Position numbers and translations under genes: made by a program
The notes under the pieces: model-generated
Database searches by the model: none
Seen by the model: only the letters and a program-made list of their open reading frames with translations
Told to the model about the DNA's origin: nothing
Shown here: piece by piece, positions 49,289 to 57,329 of the stretch
Layout of the letters: every line of letters starts with the position of its first letter
Position numbering within the stretch: position 1 is the stretch's first letter
From: Chryseobacterium gleum
Lineage (GTDB): Bacteria > Bacteroidota > Bacteroidia > Flavobacteriales > Flavobacteriaceae
Assembly (NCBI GenBank): GCA_945897915.1
Contig: CAMDGB010000008.1
Span: 1-64,000, forward strand
DNA: 64,000 nt
Direction of reading: 5' to 3'

Positions 49289-50332
49289 ATGATTATGAAA
49301 AAAAGATTAGGATTTTTAGACCGATTTTTAACGTTATGGATATTTTTAGCGATGCTAATTGGCGTTTCCATTGGGTATTTTATTCCAAATGCAGCTAGTT
49401 TTATCAACTCGTTTTCTTCGGGAACTACGAATATTCCTTTGGCAATTGGTTTAATTTTAATGATGTATCCGCCATTAACCAAAATCGATTTTTCGCAAGT
49501 GCCTAAAATGTTTGACAAACCAAAATTGCTAACCGCTTCGTTTTTTATTACTTGGATAGTTGGACCCTTTTTAATGTTTTTATTGGCTACTTTTTTCCTA
49601 CAAGATTATCCAGAATACATGACAGGTTTGATTATTATTGGTTTAGCACCTTGCATTGCCATGGTAATTGTTTGGAACGAATTGGCAGAAGGCAATCGTG
49701 AATTAACTGCTGGTTTAATTGGCATTAATAGTTTGTTGCAAGTTTTCTTTTTTAGTTTGTATGCTTACTTTTATCTCGAAATTATGTTGCCTTTATTTGG
49801 TATCAAAGGATTACAACTCAATATAACCATCGTAGAAATTGCAAAAACCGTTGGTATTTATTTGGGGATTCCTTTTGCTTTGGCAATGGTTAGTCGGTTT
49901 GCTATAAAAAAATATATTGGTGAGACTTTCTTCAATCAAAAGTTTATTCCATTTGTATCTCCCATGACTTTAATTGCTTTGCTTTTTACTATCGTAATTA
50001 TGTTCAGCTTAAAAGGGGAAATGATTGTAGATTTACCTTTAGACGTTTTAAGAATAGCCGTTCCATTAGTGATTTTCTTTGTAATTATGTTTTTCTTGAT
50101 GTTTTTTGTGTCTAAAAAAATTGGTGCCAATTACCGTGATGCGGTGGCGTTGTCGTTTACGGCATCGGGTAATAATTTTGAGTTGGCCATTGCGGTTTCT
50201 ATTGGAGTTTTTGGTATCAATAGCGGCCAAGCTTTTGCAGGTGTGATAGGACCGTTAGTGGAAGTGCCCGCCTTAATTATTTTAGTACAAGTGGCTTTTT
50301 GGTTGCGAAAAAAGTATTTTAAAACAAAATAA
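49289..50332 (+). CDS. arsB: ACR3 family arsenite efflux transporter
   Basis: LGFLDRFLTLWIFLAMLIGVSIGYF, GLAPCIAMVIVWNELAEGN, FTASGNNFELAIAVSIG. Confidence 0.93.
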   Translation: MIMKKRLGFLDRFLTLWIFLAMLIGVSIGYFIPNAASFINSFSSGTTNIPLAIGLILMMYPPLTKIDFSQVPKMFDKPKLLTASFFITWIVGPFLMFLLATFFLQDYPEYMTGLIIIGLAPCIAMVIVWNELAEGNRELTAGLIGINSLLQVFFFSLYAYFYLEIMLPLFGIKGLQLNITIVEIAKTVGIYLGIPFALAMVSRFAIKKYIGETFFNQKFIPFVSPMTLIALLFTIVIMFSLKGEMIVDLPLDVLRIAVPLVIFFVIMFFLMFFVSKKIGANYRDAVALSFTASGNNFELAIAVSIGVFGINSGQAFAGVIGPLVEVPALIILVQVAFWLRKKYFKTK

Positions 50333-50511
50333 AAATTTCGATTTAATTTTACTTTATTTATCGCGTCTTAGATTTTTAAAAACATTTAATTTAAATTTCT
50401 TTTCTCATAATGATTACTAAAAAAATTTCGCAGCTGTTTTGAAATAATAAAAATATTTTTTATGTTTTTATTTTGTATTAAAATAATTTAGTAGTAATTT
50501 TACTTTATTAT

Positions 50512-50605
50512 TTCGATACGAATAGCGGGAACTATTCGAGGCTTTCGAAAGAAATTTAGCTCAAAAGCGGGTGACTAGCTCTATTTTTTGAGCTTTTTTA
50601 ATGCT
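50512..50605. repeat. Divergent copy of HU 3'-end structured element (copy A)
   Basis: GAATAGCGGGAACTATTCGAGGCTTTCGAAAGAAATTTAGCTCAAAAGCGGGTGACTAGCTC aligns with 50787-50850. Confidence 0.75.
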
Positions 50606-50699
50606 TTTTAGTGTCAATAACAGGTTGTTTTATGCCGTTTTTGAGGTTTAATTTTCTGTTTTTCCACTCTTTTTTTTTCTTTAAACAAAAAATTCAGTT

Positions 50700-50757
50700 C
50701 GTCAGGTCAAGATATTCAACTCGTCAGGTTCAATTGTAAAACTCGTCAGGTCGATTT
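50700..50757. repeat. Three-copy 22-bp-phased CGTCAGGT repeat
   Basis: CGTCAGGT at 50700, 50722, 50744. Confidence 0.85.
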
Positions 50758-50774
50758 TTAACTGGTTTTTAGGC

Positions 50775-50812
50775 AAAAAAAAGCCCCGAACGCGGGAACG
50801 TTCGAGGCTTTC
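50775..50812 (-). terminator. Intrinsic terminator of HU-family gene (copy B of structured element)
   Basis: Minus strand AAAGCCTCGAACG-TTCCCG-CGTTCGGGGCTTTTTTTT. Confidence 0.88.
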
Positions 50813-50841
50813 AAAAGAGACTTAGTCTCGTTAGCGGGTGA

Positions 50842-51225
50842 CTAGCTCGCTTTCTGGTAACTTAAAGTACCTAACATTTGTTTCAGCTTTTTAGCTGGAC
50901 GAAACAAAATGCGACTTTTCTTGATGTCAGTTGCCTTAACATCTTCTTCCAAATCTTGTCCGTTAGCACTAACACTTACTTGAAACGTACCAACATGACC
51001 TAATTTTACAATTCGGCCTTGGCTAAGTTCCATTAGCATGTTGCGTTCTAAAGAACGTAAAACGGCATAGCAATCGGTGTCTGTTAAGGTACACTGATAC
51101 GCAATCATTTCGGCTAACGACTCTAAAGTAGTTTCACCATTTGCAACCGACGTTGCATAATACTTCTCAGGCGCTGTAAAGTCCTGAGGATTCTTCTTAG
51201 GAAGAATTTTAAACTTAATTGACAT
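50842..51225 (-). CDS. HU-like DNA-binding protein (Bacteroidota HU-family)
   Basis: MSIKFKILPKKNPQDFTAPEKYYATSVANGETTLESLAEMIAYQCTLTDTDCYAVLRSLERNM, KLGHVGTFQVSVSANG. Confidence 0.85.
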   Translation of the reverse strand: MSIKFKILPKKNPQDFTAPEKYYATSVANGETTLESLAEMIAYQCTLTDTDCYAVLRSLERNMLMELSQGRIVKLGHVGTFQVSVSANGQDLEEDVKATDIKKSRILFRPAKKLKQMLGTLSYQKAS

Positions 51226-51404
51226 GTTTTTTTACAATTAAATTAATAAATAATTTTTGCCTCTTGGAAATGCTGCGGAACACTATCCTGACCTGCTTTA
51301 CAAAGGTCAAAATTATATTTGAAAACCAAAAGCCAAACTTATTCACAATTTGATTAAGTTTTTAACAGCAATAGTTATTAGTAAAAAGTGAATAGTGAAA
51401 AGAA

Positions 51405-51433
51405 AAAAAGCGACTAAATAGTCGCTTTTTAAT
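51405..51433 (-). terminator. Intrinsic terminator of OmpA-family gene
   Basis: AAAAAGCGACTAAATAGTCGCTTTTT. Confidence 0.9.
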
Positions 51434-51450
51434 TTGTATGTTGTGGAAAA

Positions 51451-52305
51451 TTACTTTCCTAAGTTTTTCATTTCTTTTTCTAACATGTCGTAAAACTGGT
51501 CAATTTTCGGCATAATAATAATGCGAGTTCTGCGGTTTTTCGCTTTGTTTGCTGGTGTGTTGTTGTCCACTAATGGCACATAAGAACTTCTACCTGCTGG
51601 TATTAATTGTTTTGGATTTACACCTAAGTCTTTATGTAACACACGCACAATAGCTGTAGATCGTTTTACAGATAAATCCCAATTGTCAAGTAAAACGTCG
51701 CTTTTAAACGGTACATTATCGGTGTGTCCTTCTACCATACATTCAAAATCAGGTTTACTATTGATTACTTTAGCTACTTTAGCCAATACGTTTTTGGCTT
51801 TAGCGTTTACTTCATAACTTCCAGATTTAAACAATAAATTGTCGGCTATAGAAATCATTACCACACCTTTTTCTACATTAATATTAATGTCCGGATCGTC
51901 CATGCCTACTTCACGTTTTAAACTAGTTACTAACGCTAACGTTACACTGTCTTTCTTGGTTAAAGCATCTTGTAAACGGGTAATTTTTAAATCTTTTTCT
52001 TTTAAACTTTCTAAAGATTTTTCTAAATTTTCAGCACCTTTTGCAGATAAAACACTCATTTCTTTTGAAAACGATAGTAAATCAGAATTGGTTTTCTTTA
52101 AATACTCTAGCTGAGAAGCTAAATTGCTGTAGTCTGCATTTAATTTTTCTTTTTCAGACAAACACATATTTAATTGTACAGTTGTAGAATTAAGTAAATC
52201 TTGCGTTGCTTTTTCTCTAGCTTCAAGCATAGAAAATTTCTTTTTAGATACACATGACGTAAGCGCAAAAGGAAGAATTGCCGCCAAAATTAGAATTTTT
52301 TTCAT
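51451..52305 (-). CDS. OmpA family lipoprotein
   Basis: Lipobox LTSC, coiled coil, VEGHTDNVPF...LSVKRSTAIVRVL...NRRTRIIIMP. Confidence 0.94.
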   Translation of the reverse strand: MKKILILAAILPFALTSCVSKKKFSMLEAREKATQDLLNSTTVQLNMCLSEKEKLNADYSNLASQLEYLKKTNSDLLSFSKEMSVLSAKGAENLEKSLESLKEKDLKITRLQDALTKKDSVTLALVTSLKREVGMDDPDININVEKGVVMISIADNLLFKSGSYEVNAKAKNVLAKVAKVINSKPDFECMVEGHTDNVPFKSDVLLDNWDLSVKRSTAIVRVLHKDLGVNPKQLIPAGRSSYVPLVDNNTPANKAKNRRTRIIIMPKIDQFYDMLEKEMKNLGK

Positions 52306-52409
52306 TGAAATATATTTTTTTACAAAGTTATATAGAAAAAATCATACCAAAGTAGGTTGCATGATAAAATTTATGTTTTTTTTTTGTAAATACGGAAAAG
52401 GGGATACGT

Positions 52410-53399
52410 CTATATTCTGTTAAAAGTTTTCTTTTTCTGAACAAAGTAACTCCAAACTATAGATTTGGTATAAAAATAATCTGTTTTTTGAGTTTGGTTT
52501 CTTTTTTTAAGATTCTTTCCCAATAGATGATAAAAATGGAAATGGGCTTTTAAAATGGCAAAAACATGTGAAATTTTTCCTTGAAAAAGTAACTGTATAC
52601 CGGCAAGTCCGTCTAAAATTAGTCGAATAAGTAGAATTGGAACTACTTTATCTTTAGGAAGGTTTTTGGTCAACATCAATAATGAATTTCTAAAATTCAA
52701 AAAAGTTTTCTTTGGATTGGCTTCATTCAACGTAGCGCCACCCACATGAAATACGACTGAATTGGGGCAGTATTTTACTATATACCCTAAGTTGTTTGCC
52801 CGCCAACACAAATCAATTTCTTCTTGATGGGCAAAAAAAGCACCATCAAAACCATTTAGGGTTCTAAACACTTCTTTTCTAATAAAAAAACAGGCCCCAG
52901 ATGCCCAAAAAATTTCAGTTTCGGTGTCGTATTGTCCCAAATCTTCTTCTAAAGTATCAAAAATTCTACCTTTACAAAATGCATAACCAAATTTATCTAT
53001 AAAACCACCAGCAGCACCCGCATATTCAAAATGGGTTTTCTTTTTAAAATCTAATATTTTAGGTTGTATAATGGCTGTTTTTGGTTGGTTGTCAAAAATA
53101 GTCTCGATGGGTTGTAACCAATTTTCAGTTACCTCAATATCTGAATTTACTAAGGCGTAATAAGGTTCTTCCACCTCTTTTAGGGCTTCGTTGTATCCAT
53201 TTGCAAAGCCATAATTTCCTGCATTTTCAATAATTTTTATTGAAGGAAATTCGGTTTTCAACACGGCAATAGAAGTATCTGAAGACGCATTATCCGCAAC
53301 ATAAATTGTAGCATTATCCGAAAACTGAATTACGGAAGGCAAAAATTGCTGCAATAATTTGGCACCATTCCAATTTAAGATAACTACGGCTGTTTTCAT
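52410..53399 (-). CDS. Family 2 glycosyltransferase
   Basis: VILNWNGAKLLQQFLPSVI, YVADNASSDTS, ALVNSDIEV, CFFIRKEVF. Confidence 0.94.
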   Translation of the reverse strand: MKTAVVILNWNGAKLLQQFLPSVIQFSDNATIYVADNASSDTSIAVLKTEFPSIKIIENAGNYGFANGYNEALKEVEEPYYALVNSDIEVTENWLQPIETIFDNQPKTAIIQPKILDFKKKTHFEYAGAAGGFIDKFGYAFCKGRIFDTLEEDLGQYDTETEIFWASGACFFIRKEVFRTLNGFDGAFFAHQEEIDLCWRANNLGYIVKYCPNSVVFHVGGATLNEANPKKTFLNFRNSLLMLTKNLPKDKVVPILLIRLILDGLAGIQLLFQGKISHVFAILKAHFHFYHLLGKNLKKRNQTQKTDYFYTKSIVWSYFVQKKKTFNRI

Positions 53400-53438
53400 T
53401 CAGACTACTTGGATTATTGGATTTTTAGATTTTCTTTA

Positions 53439-53882
53439 TTATTTATATTTAGGCAATTCCTTTAAAAAGGTATATTTTTCATTTTCAAAATCCATTTGAC
53501 AAAAATAATGATTTATTCCGTTAGTAACCATTAAATATGTTGCTTTCAGTGTAAAATTATAGCGTGCAATTTGATCAAAGGTGTTTTGTGAAATGGCTAC
53601 ATCAGGTTGTTTGCATTCTACAATCAAAAATATACTACCATCTGAATTGAAAATTACAATATCATATCGCTTACTCATTTCGTTAATTTTTACTTGTTTT
53701 TCAACGTTTATTAGCGATTTTGGATAACGGCATTCTTGTATTAAATACTGAATGGTGTGTTGTCTAACCCATTCTTCTGGTGTTAGCAACACAAATTTTT
53801 TTCTAATTTCATCAAAAATAGCAACTTTATTTTCACTATTTTTGAACCGAAACGCGTAAGATGGAAAATGTAACTTTTGCAT
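53439..53882 (-). CDS. Stand-alone type I restriction R N-terminal-like (HSDR_N_2) protein
   Basis: KRYDIVIFNSDGSIFLIVECKQP, a PD-(D/E)xK-like core. Confidence 0.85.
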   Translation of the reverse strand: MQKLHFPSYAFRFKNSENKVAIFDEIRKKFVLLTPEEWVRQHTIQYLIQECRYPKSLINVEKQVKINEMSKRYDIVIFNSDGSIFLIVECKQPDVAISQNTFDQIARYNFTLKATYLMVTNGINHYFCQMDFENEKYTFLKELPKYK

Positions 53883-53936
53883 GTTGCTAATGTATAATCA
53901 AATCAACGAATAAACAAATTATCAAATCAACATATT

Positions 53937-54938
53937 TTGACAGAAATAATTAAAATAGTAAACGATATTAAATCTAAAAATTACAAACCCATTTATTTTT
54001 TATGCGGGGAAGAAACCTATTATATAGATAGAATTTCTGATTTAATAGAAAAATCGGTACTTACTGAAGACGAAAAATCTTTTAATCAAGTCGTGTTATA
54101 CGGAAGAGATACCACTGTTGAAGAAATTGTTTCAACCGCAAAACGCTTCCCGATGATGTCAGATTATCAGGTGGTTATAGTCAAAGAAGCACAAAATTTA
54201 GCTAAGACATTTGAACAGTTTGAGGCGTATGCCTTGCATCCGCAACCAACTACTATTTTGGTTTTTGCTTACAGAGACAAACCAGACGGCAGAAAAAAAA
54301 TATTTAAAACCATAAAAGACAAAGGCGTTTGGTTTGAAAGTAAAAAATTATATGACAACCAAGTTCCAGATTGGATTGTAAATGTATTAAAAGGCCAGCA
54401 ATACGGTATAGAGCCAAAAGCAGCAGCTATGTTAGCCGAATTTTTAGGTGCAGATTTGTCTAAAATTAATAACGAATTGGAAAAGCTAAAAATTGTTTTT
54501 CCTGCTGGACATGTTTTTACGCCAAAAAATATTGAAGAAAATATTGGTTTTAGTAAAGATTATAATGTGTTTGAACTAAAATCAGCATTAGCTACAAGAA
54601 ATCAGCAAAAAGCATATGCCATAATACATCATTTTGCTGCCAATCCAAAAGACAATCCAATGGTTGTAATTAGCGGACAAATGTTTGCCTTTTTTGCTCA
54701 ATTATTACAATACCATGGATTAAAAGATAAATCGAAATTCAATGCGGCAAAAGTGTTGGGCGTTAATCCGTTTTTTATGGATGAATATGCTACAGCTAGT
54801 AGAAATTATCCCATGCGAAAAGTAAGTCAAATTATTGAAATTATTCGTGATATGGATGTAAAAAGTAAAGGTGTTGGTTCCGGTTCGATGAAAGAATCCG
54901 ACATGTTGAAGGAGTTGGTTTATAAAATTTTCAACTAG
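53937..54938 (+). CDS. holA: DNA polymerase III subunit delta (TTG start)
   Basis: IYFLCGEETYYIDRISDLIE, LARNQ/MVVISGQMFAFFAQLLQ pattern. Confidence 0.88.
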   Translation: MTEIIKIVNDIKSKNYKPIYFLCGEETYYIDRISDLIEKSVLTEDEKSFNQVVLYGRDTTVEEIVSTAKRFPMMSDYQVVIVKEAQNLAKTFEQFEAYALHPQPTTILVFAYRDKPDGRKKIFKTIKDKGVWFESKKLYDNQVPDWIVNVLKGQQYGIEPKAAAMLAEFLGADLSKINNELEKLKIVFPAGHVFTPKNIEENIGFSKDYNVFELKSALATRNQQKAYAIIHHFAANPKDNPMVVISGQMFAFFAQLLQYHGLKDKSKFNAAKVLGVNPFFMDEYATASRNYPMRKVSQIIEIIRDMDVKSKGVGSGSMKESDMLKELVYKIFN

Positions 54939-55017
54939 TTAATTTAAGAAGTATTGTTACTTAAAAATTATAAAAAAACACGATATTTGCAATCCAAAAC
55001 GTTAAAAATCTAAAAAA

Positions 55018-55194
55018 ATGAATAAAAATAAAGTTTTAGCTTGGGCTACGGGTATTATGATTATTATGGGTTTATTAATAATGGGTTTAGCCATATATAA
55101 ATATGACGATGTAGCAGGTTGGGGATTTGCCGCCGTTGGGGTTGGATTTTTCGCTAACGCATGGGTGTTCAATGCTTTAAAAGGAAGAATGTAA
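55018..55194 (+). CDS. Small membrane protein (58 aa; resembles CAL67264 family), not in supplied ORF track
   Basis: MNKNKVLAWATGIMIIMGLLIMGLAIYKYDDVAGWGFAAVGVGFFANAWVFNALKGRM*. Confidence 0.8.
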   Translation: MNKNKVLAWATGIMIIMGLLIMGLAIYKYDDVAGWGFAAVGVGFFANAWVFNALKGRM

Positions 55195-55225
55195 TATTTT
55201 TCAATAACAATTTACAATTCACTAT

Positions 55226-55251
55226 AATATGTCAGACGATAAGAAAGTAAT
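55226..55251 (+). repeat. Left 26-bp direct repeat duplicating the ettA start
   Basis: AATATGTCAGACGATAAGAAAGTAAT, identical to 57304-57329. Confidence 0.97.
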
Positions 55252-55401
55252 ATTTCATTTTTAAATCTTTGATTTTGTCTATTTTATATTTTTTTTAAAA
55301 ATAAAGTGGGATTATTTTAATTAAAAGTGGGAACATTTATTTGTTTAGTTTAAGTTGATATGAATGGTAAAATAATTTAAGAATTTTAAGTAATTAGCAA
55401 A

Positions 55402-55905
55402 ATGAACATATTCAATATATTTAAAACCGAGGAAGAACAATACTACCTTTATTTTAAAAAATTGTTGTCAAAAAGAGTAAAAAACAAGATTACAATTAGT
55501 AATCTCAAGGTCAGAGTAATGTCTATTCAAAATACAATAGAAATTCTTGTCGATGAAATGAAAATTTTAGAGTCAGAACTGGAAATACTAATTGAGAAAA
55601 ATGACATTAAAGGTTTTAAAAACAAATCGGAAATAGCAAGAGTTTTAAAGTTAAAACTAACTATTTTGTTTAAATTAGAAGATGAATTTAAGCAAGATTT
55701 TATTAAAGGTGTATCACTAAAAATTAAGGAGTTAATTGATAGTGGAATTACGAGTAACACTTTTAATTATGAAAAAATAAAAGATTTAATTTACAAGGAT
55801 ATTCCCTCGGATTATAATAAATGTGTAATATTCTCTGATAGAATATCAGGAGTATATTGGACGGGTGGAAAACATATAGCACAAGAAAAAATTAAAGGGT
55901 TTTAA
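55402..55905 (+). CDS. Hypothetical coiled-coil-like protein (island cargo)
   Basis: 167-aa ORF with ATG; no family recognised. Confidence 0.6.
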   Translation: MNIFNIFKTEEEQYYLYFKKLLSKRVKNKITISNLKVRVMSIQNTIEILVDEMKILESELEILIEKNDIKGFKNKSEIARVLKLKLTILFKLEDEFKQDFIKGVSLKIKELIDSGITSNTFNYEKIKDLIYKDIPSDYNKCVIFSDRISGVYWTGGKHIAQEKIKGF

Positions 55906-56481
55906 CATTTTATACTTTGTTATTATTCTGATTGTCATAATATTGTTTCTTGTTATCCATTTATTATTATGTTTATTAGCCATATTAATAACACAGGTAC
56001 GATAAAAAAAAATAATATAATATAAATCTCTTTTTTCATGAAATTTTTTAATAATTGTAGTGCTAGAAAAATCCTCTGTTTCTAAAGCTTTTAACCTATA
56101 TAAATTATAACCTAAACTCATCCAAGCTCTTACCATTTTTCGAGAAAAACCTATATTTTCCAAAGCTTTTAATTCCTCCAGAGAAACACCGGCACTCCAA
56201 AGTTTTTTTATTTCTTTTTTTGAATAATTGGAGTTCCAGTTTTTCCTATTTACAAAAGTATCTATTATCCTTAATGAAACTGGTACAAAATTCCAAAGAA
56301 AAATAAATAGAAAAAAAATAAAATGAACAGGAAAAAATAAAAGACCAATAGGATTTTTTTCTATATCTTTCCAATACCATTTTATTGGATTTTTAGGGAA
56401 TTTTTGAAAAAAAATGTAATTAGGATTTTTTAATAAATCCGCATCTATTAAGATTCCTTTTAAATAATTTTTCAAGTTCAT
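55846..56481 (-). CDS. Hypothetical protein with hydrophobic segment (island cargo)
   Basis: 211-aa ORF; FFPVHFIFFLFIFLWNFVP TM-like; repeated EELKALE/LYRLKALE helices; 3' end overlaps preceding ORF by 60 bp. Confidence 0.55.
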   Translation of the reverse strand: MNLKNYLKGILIDADLLKNPNYIFFQKFPKNPIKWYWKDIEKNPIGLLFFPVHFIFFLFIFLWNFVPVSLRIIDTFVNRKNWNSNYSKKEIKKLWSAGVSLEELKALENIGFSRKMVRAWMSLGYNLYRLKALETEDFSSTTIIKKFHEKRDLYYIIFFYRTCVINMANKHNNKWITRNNIMTIRIITKYKMLKPFNFFLCYMFSTRPIYS

Positions 56482-56548
56482 CGGATGATATTTTATTTAT
56501 TCTTGGATCTACTTCTATAATTTAGCTGTTTCTTGCATAATTATTTTA

Positions 56549-56887
56549 TTAAACAAAAAAACTAATAATCATACCTAAAAGTCCTCCAATAATAAATCCA
56601 GATCCACAAAGAGATACAGTGCTATTAATATTACCCCTTTTATTATCATGAGTTGAAGACCATTTAAATATTAATATTGAAAAAAGCATCCCAGATATGT
56701 ATGGTATCCAATATGAAGTTAGATGCTTATAATATTCACCAATACCAAATGAGCATCCTATTAAAAAGTAAAGGAAAGGAATTCCATTACCAAACCTAAT
56801 TGATATTAATGTAAATAAAAAACGGATCCAACCACTAACTAAAATTAAGCTAGGTGCTAACAAACCTACTAATATACTTTTTATCAT
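56549..56887 (-). CDS. Small multi-TM hypothetical protein (island cargo)
   Basis: 112 aa, several hydrophobic segments. Confidence 0.55.
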   Translation of the reverse strand: MIKSILVGLLAPSLILVSGWIRFLFTLISIRFGNGIPFLYFLIGCSFGIGEYYKHLTSYWIPYISGMLFSILIFKWSSTHDNKRGNINSTVSLCGSGFIIGGLLGMIISFFV

Positions 56888-57303
56888 AAAATAATAAATT
56901 ACTTTTTATTTTGAGTAATGTTTAAATAAAACAAATTAAATAATATTTTTGTAAAGATTGTGAAAATTTCATATTTACACAAATTTATTTCCATTGGATT
57001 GAAAGGATTGAAATCAGAATTAAAATTATCATTAAAATCATTAGCAGATACTCTTATAAACATACTCGTTTTAATTTTTTTATATTTTCAAAAGATTGAA
57101 TACTAAGAATTCCAAAATCATCGTTTGCTTTCTTTTTATTTAAAACTATCTTTGTAGTTATTATTAAAGTTTTATAAATTATGATTACAAAACAATTGTA
57201 TATATTAATATCAAAAGTGCAAACATTTTATGTAAAAATACAATAGTTTATAAATTTTTAATTTTATAAATAACTAAAAATTAATCACTTAATAATAATA
57301 ATA

Positions 57304-57329
57304 AATATGTCAGACGATAAGAAAGTAAT
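57304..57329 (+). repeat. Right 26-bp direct repeat (start of intact ettA)
   Basis: AATATGTCAGACGATAAGAAAGTAAT. Confidence 0.97.

Larger units (their letters stand above)
55252..57303. mobile_element. Putative inserted island bounded by 26-bp direct repeats, no recombinase recognised
   Basis: Lies between duplicated ettA starts; carries unrecognised ORFs in otherwise housekeeping context. Confidence 0.6.

Noticed and set aside
48338-50332. arsR-arsC-acr3 cluster as a mobile resistance island
   Set aside because: No repeats or recombination genes flank it; it is an ordinary chromosomal arsenic cluster layout.
53439-53882. Type I restriction-modification system
   Set aside because: Only an HSDR_N_2-like domain; no methyltransferase, specificity or helicase genes nearby.
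55252-57303. Classical IS element or autonomous transposon at ettA
   Set aside because: No transposase or integrase ORF and no terminal inverted repeats seen; reported instead as a recombinase-less island with a 26-bp direct repeat.
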